From positions 1,674,001 through 1,738,000 of the forward strand of contig NZ_VUOE01000001.1 of NCBI RefSeq assembly GCF_008386635.1: DNA of 64,000 nt, written 5' to 3'. Both the position numbers and the translations under genes were made by a program. A model generated the notes under the pieces. The model made no database searches, was not told where the DNA came from, and saw only the letters and a list, made by a program, of their open reading frames with translations. Positions 1 through 7,131 of this stretch are shown here, piece after piece (position 1 is the stretch's first letter; each line of letters begins with the position of its first letter). Source of the DNA: Maribacter flavus (GTDB lineage: Bacteria; Bacteroidota; Bacteroidia; Flavobacteriales; Flavobacteriaceae).

Positions 1-197
1 TGCTGAACGTAAACATGGCCTGGGTGCCTATCGCCAGTATGGCCAATGTAGGCGGAATTGCCACGGCTCCGGCGGTTACGGCGGCCTATAACCTCAAGTG
101 GATGCCCCATGCCATAGTGTTGGCCATTTTAAGTATGGCAACCGGTACCTTTTGGGGAATGTTGACGATTTGGTTGTTTAGGGCTTTTGTGGTGTAA
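1..197 (+). CDS. DUF819-like membrane protein, C-terminal fragment
   Basis: The reading frame is open from the left window edge, so this is the 3' end of a longer gene. The roughly 65 visible residues contain a glycine/alanine-rich stretch (MANVGGIATAPAVTAAYN) and a final hydrophobic helix ending at the TAA. This resembles the C-terminus of DUF819 family integral membrane proteins, which are predicted multi-span transporters of unknown substrate. The ATG at 15 is an internal methionine and not the true start. The family call rests on the short GGxATAPA-type segment, so it is moderately sure. Confidence 0.6.
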   Translation, partial: LNVNMAWVPIASMANVGGIATAPAVTAAYNLKWMPHAIVLAILSMATGTFWGMLTIWLFRAFVV

Positions 198-222
198 ATG
201 AGCAGGTTTTAAAAACAAATTA

Positions 223-246
223 CTTCTCGACTGCGCTCGAAGTGAC
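223..246. repeat. REP-like intergenic palindromic element
   Basis: The stretch reads CTTCTCGACTGCGCTCGAAG followed by TGACA. Its ends CTTC/GAAG and two TCGA blocks can pair into a short imperfect hairpin. Near-identical sequences are familiar as scattered intergenic repeats in Bacteroidota genomes. It lies in the 88-bp gap between two convergent genes, where such elements usually sit. Only one copy is visible here, so the repeat status rests on recall of other genomes and not on this window. Confidence 0.45.
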
Positions 247-285
247 AGAAAAATCACTTTTTTACCAACAACCATAAACTTTTAA

Positions 286-888
286 CTAATACAGAGAGCC
301 ATCATGCTTCCCTTTCTCCCAACCATGTTTGCCTAAATATTGGTCGGCACTTTGTACCGCTCCATCCTCAATGGAAGTTCCCATGGAGTCGTTCCATCGG
401 TTTAGGTAACCGAATAGGGAAATTACCCCTAGCATTTCCACAATTTCGCCTTCGTCCCAATAGTTGTACAGTCGTGCTTTTATTTCGGCATCCACGGCAT
501 TGGGTACTTGGGAGGCTTGCAGTGAAAAATCCAATGCGGCCCTTTCCGCATCGGAGAAAGCTGGATGGGTACGGTATTCCCAAATATTGTCCAGTTGCTC
601 CTGTTCTGCGCCATAACGTTCGGCGGCCCGAATGGCATGGGCCTGGCAATAGCGGCATCCCGTAGCGTTACTACTTACCCAGGCAATCATTCTTTTTAAT
701 GCCGAAGTGACCCTTCCCTCATTGGCCATGACAGCTTTGTTGAGATTGATAAAGGCTTTGGATATGGCAGGCCGGTGCTGCATGGTCAATACGGAATTAG
801 GGCAAAAGCCCAAAGTCTCGTTGAAGAATTTGGCCAATTTTTTTGTTTCGGGGTCGTGGCTGGGGTCCAAAGGATTTACAAGTGCCAT
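286..888 (-). CDS. Carboxymuconolactone decarboxylase / AhpD-like peroxidase-related protein
   Basis: The 200-residue protein belongs to the AhpD-like CMD family, whose members use a redox-active CxxC to reduce peroxides or act as alkylhydroperoxidases. The motif G-C78-R-Y-C81-Q-A-H84 is visible in the middle of the all-helical domain. The final acid-base histidine spacing is CxxCxxH, slightly shorter than the CxxCxxxH of AhpD itself. The C-terminal tail is typical of the peroxidase-related subgroup. It is divergently transcribed from an OsmC gene, another thiol peroxide-handling family, across a 58-bp gap, which suggests a shared oxidative-stress role. Substrate is unknown. Confidence 0.8.
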   Translation of the reverse strand: MALVNPLDPSHDPETKKLAKFFNETLGFCPNSVLTMQHRPAISKAFINLNKAVMANEGRVTSALKRMIAWVSSNATGCRYCQAHAIRAAERYGAEQEQLDNIWEYRTHPAFSDAERAALDFSLQASQVPNAVDAEIKARLYNYWDEGEIVEMLGVISLFGYLNRWNDSMGTSIEDGAVQSADQYLGKHGWEKGKHDGSLY

Positions 889-915
889 AGGCTATTTTTT
901 GGAGGTTAATTATGG

Positions 916-923
916 TATTTTTG
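916..923 (+). promoter_or_regulatory. Predicted -7 promoter element for the OsmC gene
   Basis: TATTTTTG matches the Bacteroidota -7 consensus TAnnTTTG exactly. It ends 23 nt before the OsmC ATG at 947, inside the short divergent gap. No clear TTG lies at the expected -33 distance. Its presence argues that the OsmC gene starts at 947 and not further upstream. Confidence 0.5.
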
Positions 924-946
924 TAGTCCACAAGAAACAAAAAATT

Positions 947-1375
947 ATGGGTACAACAAATCACATTACCACCAAATGGTTGGGTAACATGGCCTTTGAG
1001 AGCAATAATCCTTCAGGGCAAACGATACGGATTGACATCGCCAAGGAAGACGGTGGCGACGGCAGCGGTGTAAGACCCAAAGCGTTGATGCTATCCGGAT
1101 TGGCGGGATGTTCGGGCTTGGATGTTGCCGCGCTTATCAAAAAAATGAAACTTGAGGTAACCGATTTTCATATCGAAACCATCGCCAACCTTACGGACGA
1201 ACATCCCAAATACTATGACAAGGTCGTTATTGAATACCATTTTCACGGCCCCAATCTTGATGAAAAAAAGCTACAACGCGCCGTAGATCTATCGGTAGAG
1301 AAATATTGCGGGGTAATGGAGATGTTTAGAAGATTTGCTGTATTGGATATTAAAACTATATTTCACAATAGTTAA
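947..1375 (+). CDS. OsmC family protein
   Basis: The 142-residue product matches the OsmC/YhfA family of small thiol-dependent peroxidases and stress proteins. The two conserved cysteines are visible at C55 (GLAGCSGLD) and C121 (EKYCGVMEMF), the pair that forms the peroxidatic and resolving thiols in OsmC/Ohr folds. A longer in-frame start exists at 707, but that extension would run through the divergent CMD gene and has no OsmC-like sequence. The ATG at 947 fits the family's usual 135-145 residues and follows a TAnnTTTG box. The physiological peroxide substrate cannot be told from sequence. Confidence 0.85.
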   Translation: MGTTNHITTKWLGNMAFESNNPSGQTIRIDIAKEDGGDGSGVRPKALMLSGLAGCSGLDVAALIKKMKLEVTDFHIETIANLTDEHPKYYDKVVIEYHFHGPNLDEKKLQRAVDLSVEKYCGVMEMFRRFAVLDIKTIFHNS

Positions 1376-1409
1376 ATTCAAATTCAAGCGTCAAGTTCAA
1401 GTTCAAAGG
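1376..1409. repeat. Left arm of inverted hexamer-type repeat
   Basis: This AT-rich stretch is built of TTCAAG/TTCAAA-type units. Its inner 13 bases, 1397-1409 (TCAAGTTCAAAGG), are the exact reverse complement of 1782-1794. The outer 18 bases align with about 11 matches to the reverse complement of the right arm. The pair encloses the four-helix-bundle gene. Confidence 0.75.
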
Positions 1410-1416
1410 AATAGCG

Positions 1417-1788
1417 ATGAATCCCGAGAGGAAATTTGATTTAGAAGAAAGACTTGTAAATTTTGCAGCGGATATCGTTTTCTTCTGCAGAGATATGCCC
1501 TCAGATATGACAGGTCATTATTATGGTAACCAACTGTTGAGATCTGGTGGTAGTTCTGCATTGAATTTTGGCGAAGCACAGGGCGCAAACTCAGATAAAG
1601 ATTATATCAACAAGATCTCGATTACTCTAAAAGAATTAAAAGAATCCAGGGTAAATTTAAAAATCTTGGACCGGGTGAACTATGTGGACAGCTCTATGCC
1701 AAATAAATTGTTGAACGAAGTAGAACAACTTGTAAGAATTATTGCTACTATTATCAAGAACAAAAAACAAGGACAAGATACCCTTTGA
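1417..1788 (+). CDS. Four-helix-bundle protein (S23 / 23S rRNA intervening-sequence protein family)
   Basis: The 123-residue protein has the pattern of the S23 four-helix-bundle family (LNFGEAQGA, KISITLKELKES), first known from intervening sequences in 23S rRNA and related to the Avd proteins of diversity-generating retroelements. The family's cellular role when encoded outside rRNA is not established; the fold is a basic pentameric bundle thought to bind nucleic acid. It is flanked by an inverted repeat, and its TGA stop (1786-1788) lies inside the right arm. Base composition is more AT-rich than in the neighbouring genes. No retroelement, reverse transcriptase or rRNA is nearby, so this is a free-standing copy, possibly a mobile or once-mobile unit. 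Confidence 0.85.
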   Translation: MNPERKFDLEERLVNFAADIVFFCRDMPSDMTGHYYGNQLLRSGGSSALNFGEAQGANSDKDYINKISITLKELKESRVNLKILDRVNYVDSSMPNKLLNEVEQLVRIIATIIKNKKQGQDTL

Positions 1789-1819
1789 ACTTGATATTTG
1801 AGTTTGAACTTGAGCTTTA
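1782..1819. repeat. Right arm of inverted hexamer-type repeat
   Basis: The reverse complement of this stretch is a CAA-rich hexamer repeat matching the left arm at 1376-1409. Bases 1782-1794 pair perfectly with 1397-1409. Bases 1789-1806 also occur as an exact 18-nt reverse-complement match at 6816-6833, showing that the same repeat family is present elsewhere in the window. It overlaps the stop codon of the four-helix-bundle gene. Confidence 0.75.
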
Positions 1820-1823
1820 GAAA

Positions 1824-3512
1824 ATGCGCTGGACGATAAAACCTAGACCGGAACAAGTTGAGATTGAGCGATTGGCCAATGCCTTGGGTGTGGAAAAAAT
1901 CGTGGCCCATTTACTGCTTCAGCGGGATATTTCGACCTTTGAGGAGGCCAAAAAATTCTTTCGGCCACAATTGGAGGAATTGCACAATCCTTTTTTGATG
2001 AAGGACATGTATTTGGCGGTAGCCCGAATCGAAATGGCCATAGCCGAAAATGAAAATATCCTGGTTTATGGCGATTACGATGTGGATGGAACCACGGCCG
2101 TAGCCCTAGTATCTTCCTATTTACTTTCGTATTACCCCAATGTGGCCACCTATATCCCAGATAGATATGACGAGGGTTATGGGGTGTCCTACAAGGGAAT
2201 CGACTTTGCCGAGGACAATGGGTTTAGCCTCATCATCGCCTTGGACTGTGGTATCAAGGCAGTGGAGAAAGTTGGGTACGCCAAGGATAAGGGAATCGAT
2301 TTTATTATCTGTGACCACCACAGGCCAGATTCGGTTTTGCCTGCTGCTGTTGCCGTTCTGGACCCCAAACGGGAGGATTGCAACTATCCCTATGATGAAC
2401 TCTGCGGTTGTGGTGTGGGGTTCAAGCTGGTTCAGGCTTTAGGTTCCAGACGAGGTGAAACTATAGATGATTTGTTGTACTACCTTGATTTAGTGGCAAC
2501 TGCCATTGCGGCCGATATCGTTCCGATAACCGGTGAGAATCGAATCTTGGCATATTATGGACTACAGGTTATCAACCAGAGTCCTAGGGCCGGGTTCAGG
2601 GCCATCATACAACAACTTAAAAAATCGACCCTGACCATTACCGATGTTGTGTTTATCATCGCGCCCCGCATCAATGCCGCCGGTAGAATGGAGCACGGCC
2701 AACATGCCGTAAACCTACTCACCGAAACTGATATTTCAAAAGCTATGAGGTTTGCATCGGAAATAGAGAAATATAATTCCGATAGAAAAGGATTGGACCA
2801 GGAAATTACCCAGGAAGCCCTTCTTCAGATTCAGGACAACAAGGAGGAGGACCGATTCACATCGGTTGTGTTTCAAGAGCACTGGCATAAGGGTGTTATT
2901 GGTATCGTGGCCTCCAGATTGACGGAAACCTATTATAGACCAACGCTTGTCTTTACCAAAAGCGGGGATAAATTGGCTGCTTCCGCCCGATCGGTAAAGG
3001 GTTTTGATGTGTATAATGCCCTGGAACGTTGTTCGGATTGTATCGAGCAATTCGGTGGCCATAAATATGCCGCCGGACTCACCTTATTGGAGGAACAATA
3101 TCAGGCATTCAAGGAGCAGTTTGAAAAGGTGGTCAAAGAAACCATAGATCCTGCCCTCTTAACTCCTGAAATCCTGGTCGACTGCATAATCGAACTTAAG
3201 GACATTACCCCAAAATTATTACGGATTATCCGCCAATTCGCACCTTTTGGACCGGGTAATATGGCTCCGGTTTTTATGGCCCAAAATCTAGTGGATACGG
3301 GCTATGCCAGAACTGTAGGGCAGGAAGATGCCCATTTAAAGGTATCAGTTACCCAGGAGGATAGCCACAGGATTGACGGCATTGGGTTCAATCTTGGGAA
3401 TAAACTTGGCAGGGTTACCAGTAGGAATCCCTTTGATGCCGTATTCTCCATCGATGAAAATGAGTGGCAGGGAAACATCAGTCTTCAGCTAAAAATCAGG
3501 GATATAAAATAG
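1824..3512 (+). CDS. recJ: Single-stranded-DNA-specific exonuclease RecJ
   Basis: RecJ degrades single-stranded DNA 5' to 3' in recombination and mismatch repair. The 562-residue protein has the DHH-superfamily catalytic motifs in order: GDYDVDGT at 83-90, DCG at 141-143 and DHH at 164-166. These are followed by the DHHA1 motif GGHKYAAG and a C-terminal OB-like domain that binds DNA. Length is normal for RecJ. The next gene, an MFS exporter, follows 7 nt downstream on the same strand, so the two are likely co-transcribed without an obvious functional link. Confidence 0.97.
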   Translation: MRWTIKPRPEQVEIERLANALGVEKIVAHLLLQRDISTFEEAKKFFRPQLEELHNPFLMKDMYLAVARIEMAIAENENILVYGDYDVDGTTAVALVSSYLLSYYPNVATYIPDRYDEGYGVSYKGIDFAEDNGFSLIIALDCGIKAVEKVGYAKDKGIDFIICDHHRPDSVLPAAVAVLDPKREDCNYPYDELCGCGVGFKLVQALGSRRGETIDDLLYYLDLVATAIAADIVPITGENRILAYYGLQVINQSPRAGFRAIIQQLKKSTLTITDVVFIIAPRINAAGRMEHGQHAVNLLTETDISKAMRFASEIEKYNSDRKGLDQEITQEALLQIQDNKEEDRFTSVVFQEHWHKGVIGIVASRLTETYYRPTLVFTKSGDKLAASARSVKGFDVYNALERCSDCIEQFGGHKYAAGLTLLEEQYQAFKEQFEKVVKETIDPALLTPEILVDCIIELKDITPKLLRIIRQFAPFGPGNMAPVFMAQNLVDTGYARTVGQEDAHLKVSVTQEDSHRIDGIGFNLGNKLGRVTSRNPFDAVFSIDENEWQGNISLQLKIRDIK

Positions 3513-3519
3513 CGAATGC

Positions 3520-4788
3520 ATGACCAAAAAGATTGATCCGTACGCGGCCCTGCGATTTAGGGAATTCAATATTTTTTTATTGGTGCGCTTTGCCATGGTC
3601 TTTGCTTGGTCCATGCAGTTCATCGTAATCGAATGGCAAGTGTATACCTTAACAAAGGACCCATTGTCCTTGGGAATCATTGGTTTGATGGAGGTCATCC
3701 CGGCCGTGGGGATGGCCCTTTTTGCGGGACATATCGTGGACCAGAAAGAAAAACGGAACCTTTTGGTGAGATGTATTTTGGGCTTTTCGGTGATTAGTTT
3801 CGGTCTATTTTTGTTGAGTTGGCCCGGTTTGGAAGACACTTGGGAAACTAAAACCATTTTGTATGGAATCTACGCCCTTGTTTTTTTGGGAGGTTTGGTA
3901 CGGGCTTTTTTGGGACCTACGATTTTTTCCTTAATCGCGCTTATCGTGCCCAAGAAAATTTATCCGAATGCGGCCACGTGGAGCAGCTCTACCTGGCAAT
4001 TGGCTTCGGTTTTAGGTCCGGCACTGGCAGGATTTTCCATTAGTTTTATTGGGGTACATTGGTCCATGTGCGTCATTTTTGGATTTTCGGTATTGGCATT
4101 GATTACCTTGTTCCAAATACCACGAAAACCGATCATGAACCCCAAAATTGGGGAACCGGTCTTTCAAAGCTTAAAGGAGGGTTTAAAGTTCGTGTTCGAT
4201 ACCAAGGCTATTTTGGGCGCCCTTACCTTGGATATGATCGCGGTACTCTTTGGAGGGGCCGTTGCCCTTTTACCTGTTTTTGCCCAGGATATTTTACACG
4301 TAGGTTCTGAAGGTTTTGGGATTCTCAGGGCCGCCCCAGCCGTTGGCGCGTCCATTACCATGTTGGGGTCTACCCGCTTTCCTTTGCATAAAAATGCAGG
4401 AAAAAAACTGCTTTGGGCCGTTTTTGGGTTTGGGGTCTGTATCATCGTTTTTGGTATGTCCACGTATTTTTGGCTATCGGTCCTAGCACTATTTGTGAGC
4501 GGTGCCGTTGACGGAGTGTCCATGATCATTCGCCAGACCATCCTACAATTAAAGACACCGGACAATATGCGGGGTAGGGTTGCATCGGTAAACTCTATGT
4601 TCGTGGGCTCTTCCAACGAATTGGGCGCTTTTGAAAGTGGTGTTACGGCAAAACTTATGGGAACGGTTACGGCCGTTATTTTTGGTGGAAGTATGACTAT
4701 CCTAACCGTTGGGCTAACAGCTCTGGCATGGCCATCCTTTAGAAGATTGGACCTTTCCAAGGATATCGAAGATCATGAAAAGGAATGA
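3520..4788 (+). CDS. MFS transporter (MFS_3 / EntS-like exporter)
   Basis: The 422-residue protein has about twelve hydrophobic helices and the layout of the MFS_3 group, which contains the enterobactin exporter EntS and related drug/macrolide efflux proteins. A conserved loop between helices 2 and 3 (AGHIVDQKEKRNLL) and PDNMRGRVASVNSMF in the C-terminal half are typical of this group. It starts 7 nt after recJ. Substrate cannot be inferred: no siderophore synthesis genes are nearby. The large reverse-strand frames across it are shadows. Confidence 0.85.
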   Translation: MTKKIDPYAALRFREFNIFLLVRFAMVFAWSMQFIVIEWQVYTLTKDPLSLGIIGLMEVIPAVGMALFAGHIVDQKEKRNLLVRCILGFSVISFGLFLLSWPGLEDTWETKTILYGIYALVFLGGLVRAFLGPTIFSLIALIVPKKIYPNAATWSSSTWQLASVLGPALAGFSISFIGVHWSMCVIFGFSVLALITLFQIPRKPIMNPKIGEPVFQSLKEGLKFVFDTKAILGALTLDMIAVLFGGAVALLPVFAQDILHVGSEGFGILRAAPAVGASITMLGSTRFPLHKNAGKKLLWAVFGFGVCIIVFGMSTYFWLSVLALFVSGAVDGVSMIIRQTILQLKTPDNMRGRVASVNSMFVGSSNELGAFESGVTAKLMGTVTAVIFGGSMTILTVGLTALAWPSFRRLDLSKDIEDHEKE

Positions 4789-4808
4789 AGTTGATCCTTT
4801 TAAAAAGG

Positions 4809-5573
4809 TTAAGAGTATTTTTTTAATTCTAGTTTCTTCCCATCAAAAACGGCATAGGTAAAATAGGTAACCCAATCCCCAATATTGGTATATTTTGATT
4901 TTTCGTTGAGGTCGATTTCCAAAGGTAAATGCCGATGTCCGAATATAAAATGGTCGTAGTGCTGATTCTCTAGTTTACGTTTGGCATACTGTACCAGCCA
5001 TTCCGTATCCTCCCCTAAAAATTTGGCATCATCATCTCCCGATATCAATTTGTTCTTGACGGAAAAGTACTGCGCGACCTTCACGCCCAAATCGGGATGG
5101 AGCCATCTAAAGAACCATTTGGCCACTGGATTGGTAAACACCTTTTTCATTCGTTTGTACCCTTTGTCATGAGGGCCTAGGCCATCACCATGTCCTATAA
5201 AAAATGAAACCTCGTTTATCTGGTATTGTTTGGGTGCATGATACACTGGAATATTCAGTTCTTCCTCAAAATAGCCGTTCATCCATAGGTCATGATTGCC
5301 TACAAAATAATAAATGGGAATTCCAGCATCCGATAGCTCGGCCAGTTTTCCCAAGGTTCTGGTAAACCCCCTGGGCACTACGGTTTTATATTCGAACCAA
5401 AAATCGAAGAGGTCGCCCAAAAGAAAAATGGATCCCGCATCGGCTTTGATTTCATCCAACCACCTTACGAATTTTTGTTCCCTGGGGAAACTCGAACCCG
5501 CATTGGGCGCACCCAAATGATTATCGCTTGCAAAGTATACCTTTTTGCCCTCGGGAAGATGTATAGTGGTCAT
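4809..5573 (-). CDS. lpxH: UDP-2,3-diacylglucosamine diphosphatase
   Basis: LpxH hydrolyses UDP-2,3-diacylglucosamine to lipid X in lipid A synthesis, at the inner membrane's cytosolic face. The 254-residue protein has the calcineurin-like metal-ligand motifs D17-N-H19, GDLFD at 53-57, GNHD at 92-95, GHGD at 127-130 and GHRH at 212-215. The phosphoesterase family is certain. LpxH assignment fits the length and the basic amphipathic middle segment. It is transcribed with queD upstream (29-nt gap) and converges on the MFS gene. Confidence 0.88.
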   Translation of the reverse strand: MTTIHLPEGKKVYFASDNHLGAPNAGSSFPREQKFVRWLDEIKADAGSIFLLGDLFDFWFEYKTVVPRGFTRTLGKLAELSDAGIPIYYFVGNHDLWMNGYFEEELNIPVYHAPKQYQINEVSFFIGHGDGLGPHDKGYKRMKKVFTNPVAKWFFRWLHPDLGVKVAQYFSVKNKLISGDDDAKFLGEDTEWLVQYAKRKLENQHYDHFIFGHRHLPLEIDLNEKSKYTNIGDWVTYFTYAVFDGKKLELKKYS

Positions 5574-5602
5574 GATGGATAAAGATAGGAAATGTTTGTG
5601 CC

Positions 5603-6052
5603 TTAATTATCACTGGCATACCATTCCGCAAAGGAGGTTTCCGTTTCCTGTAGTTTTAGGGAAAACAATTCAATATTTTTAGGAAGTCTCGCCTTGATTT
5701 TTTTGGCAAAGTCTATGACCATATTTTCGCTCGTAGGCTGATAGTCCGCCAAAATTACGTTATGTCCTCTTTCCGTAAGCTCTTTGGCAAGATCCACATG
5801 GGGCGTATTTTTGTTGAATACCGTGGCGTGGTCAAATTTGTCCACGATTTCCTCTTTGACAATTTTTTTTAAGTCGCCAAAATCAATGACCATTCCCAGT
5901 TTTACATGGGAGGTATCCGTAATGGGTTTTCCAATTACGGTAACCGAAAGTTTATAGCTATGCCCATGTACGTTTCGGCATTTGCCGTCGTAGCCATACA
6001 GCGCATGGCCGGTCTCAAAATTGAACTGTTTGGTGATCCTAATAGTTCCCAT
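5603..6052 (-). CDS. queD: 6-carboxytetrahydropterin synthase (QueD/PTPS family)
   Basis: QueD converts dihydroneopterin triphosphate to 6-carboxytetrahydropterin for queuosine and other deazapurines. The zinc ligands H16, H29 and H31 are present, and the CxxxHGH motif (C25-R-N-V-H29-G-H31) is the form typical of QueD as opposed to eukaryotic PTPS. DHAT and PTSEN motifs complete the active site. The protein has 149 residues, slightly longer than E. coli QueD. No other queuosine genes are in the window. A TAnnTTTG box lies 19-26 nt upstream of the start. Confidence 0.9.
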   Translation of the reverse strand: MGTIRITKQFNFETGHALYGYDGKCRNVHGHSYKLSVTVIGKPITDTSHVKLGMVIDFGDLKKIVKEEIVDKFDHATVFNKNTPHVDLAKELTERGHNVILADYQPTSENMVIDFAKKIKARLPKNIELFSLKLQETETSFAEWYASDN

Positions 6053-6070
6053 AAGAATTCATTGATTGTA

Positions 6071-6078
6071 CAAAGGTA
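6071..6078 (-). promoter_or_regulatory. Predicted -7 element for queD-lpxH
   Basis: On the minus strand this reads TACCTTTG, an exact TAnnTTTG match 19 to 26 nt before the queD start codon. It faces a second exact box for the divergent oxygenase gene only 32 bases away, so the two promoters overlap back to back. Confidence 0.5.
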
Positions 6079-6084
6079 TTCAAT

Positions 6085-6117
6085 TTGTAAAACCAATCTG
6101 TTTTAGAATTACATTTG
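6085..6117 (+). promoter_or_regulatory. Predicted promoter of the 2OG-Fe(II) oxygenase gene
   Basis: TTG at 6085-6087 is followed after 22 bases by TACATTTG at 6110-6117. This is a full match in sequence and spacing to the Bacteroidota promoter pattern. The start codon lies 22 nt downstream at 6140, leaving a short leader. Confidence 0.6.
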
Positions 6118-6139
6118 TCGGCTTTTTAAAAAAATCGTA

Positions 6140-6787
6140 ATGGCCGGATTGGTAGAACAACTTGACTTTGAGGTGAATCCGCTTTTTGAGCGATTGATCG
6201 AGGATATCCTTAGGGACGGTTACAGTATCATGGATACGTTTTTTCCCGAGGAAACCATTAACGGTTTACGTGCCGACCTGCTCCACAAATATGAAGAGGA
6301 CTATTTTAAAAAAGCGGCTATTGGGAACCGGACCAATGAAATCATTAAAACCGAAATACGGGGCGATTTCATTCTATGGATGGACGAGGCCAAGCTTAAC
6401 TCCGTACAATCCGTATTTTTTAATCGGATTAACGAACTTTCCGATTATCTCAACAAGACCTGTTTTTTGGGAATCCTAAAAAAGGAATTTCATTATGCGG
6501 TATATCCAGAAGGCAAGTTTTACAAACGGCATTTGGATACCTTTCAAAATGATGACGGGCGCAGACTTTCCGTCGTGTGTTATTTGAACGAGAACGATTG
6601 GTTACCCGAACACGGGGGAGAGTTGTTACTTTACCTAAACGATGAAAATGGAAAGGAATATGCCAAGCGGGTTTTTCCAATGCCCGGTAGGACGGTCATA
6701 TTTGAAAGCCAAAAAATTGAACACGAGGTAAAACCGGCCAACCGCCAACGATTGAGTATCACGGGCTGGTTGAAGACACGTTCATAA
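6140..6787 (+). CDS. 2-oxoglutarate-Fe(II) oxygenase, prolyl 4-hydroxylase type
   Basis: The 215-residue protein is a P4H-like dioxygenase that would couple 2-oxoglutarate decarboxylation to hydroxylation of a protein or small molecule. The iron triad H131-x-D133...H195 is visible, with R204 nine residues after the last histidine as the 2OG-binding arginine. The phrase AVYPEGKFYKRHLDTF is characteristic of the bacterial prolyl-hydroxylase branch (EGLN/P4H-like). It is transcribed alone and is followed by a 90-bp hexamer repeat tract. The target substrate is unknown; bacterial relatives modify translation factor EF-Tu or remain uncharacterised. Confidence 0.85.
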   Translation: MAGLVEQLDFEVNPLFERLIEDILRDGYSIMDTFFPEETINGLRADLLHKYEEDYFKKAAIGNRTNEIIKTEIRGDFILWMDEAKLNSVQSVFFNRINELSDYLNKTCFLGILKKEFHYAVYPEGKFYKRHLDTFQNDDGRRLSVVCYLNENDWLPEHGGELLLYLNDENGKEYAKRVFPMPGRTVIFESQKIEHEVKPANRQRLSITGWLKTRS

Positions 6788-6880
6788 GATCAAGTTCAAG
6801 TTTCAAATTCAAATACAAACTCAAATATCAAGTACAAATACAAGTTCAAGCACAAATATCAAGCACAAGTTCAAACTTGA
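6788..6880. repeat. CAA-rich hexamer repeat tract (orphan copy)
   Basis: About 90 bases of degenerate 6-nt units of the type xxTCAA/xxACAA begin right after the oxygenase stop codon. Bases 6816-6833 are identical to the reverse complement of 1789-1806, the right arm of the repeat around the four-helix-bundle gene. The tract contains no open frame of note. It is either a separate member of that repeat family or the scar of a lost insertion. The rest of the gap up to 6969 shows nothing recognisable. Confidence 0.7.
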
Positions 6881-6969
6881 TTATGTCCAGTGTCTGGTTA
6901 AAACCGCGGACCTAATCCCTGTTAATTTGGAATTTCCTCTGAATTTTGGAAGTTGAGGAATGGCTAAGG

Positions 6970-7083
6970 CTAGCGTTTGAACTTACGCCTTGTACGTATT
7001 CTGTTCACAAAATATACAACTACGACAAAGAGGGCGAGCAAGGGAAAAATGAGATCCCCGTTCAAAAACTGCAGAATTTCCAT
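6970..7083 (-). CDS. Small single-span membrane protein (37 residues)
   Basis: An open frame on the minus strand runs from ATG at 7083 to TAG at 6970. It encodes a 37-residue peptide beginning MEILQFLNGDLIFPLLALF, continuing through a strongly hydrophobic valine-rich helix and ending in a very basic tail (NRIRTRRKFKR). An acidic/neutral N-terminus, one transmembrane helix and a positive C-terminal tail make a well-formed N-out membrane peptide, unlikely to arise by chance. It begins 48 nt after the enoyl-CoA hydratase stop on the same strand, so it is probably the last gene of that operon. Function is unknown. Confidence 0.6.
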   Translation of the reverse strand: MEILQFLNGDLIFPLLALFVVVVYFVNRIRTRRKFKR

Positions 7084-7131
7084 GGAGTTAAATAGTTACG
7101 TACAACAACGGTATAAACTTTGTCATATTGC

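Noticed and set aside
707..946. 80-residue N-terminal extension of OsmC
   Set aside because: It would overlap the divergent CMD gene and the promoter box, and it has no OsmC-like sequence.
1417..1788. Diversity-generating retroelement around the four-helix-bundle gene
   Set aside because: The protein resembles Avd by family, but there is no reverse transcriptase or template/variable repeat pair nearby.
4164..4760. 198-residue reverse frame inside the MFS gene
   Set aside because: Fully antisense to a well-supported membrane protein and without any family features.
4796..4808. CCTTTT/AAAAGG hairpin between the MFS and lpxH genes
   Set aside because: The loop is too small and the stem too short to support a terminator call, although some shared end signal must lie there.
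6788..6880. CRISPR or VNTR coding repeat
   Set aside because: Units are degenerate hexamers without spacers, and no open frame uses them.
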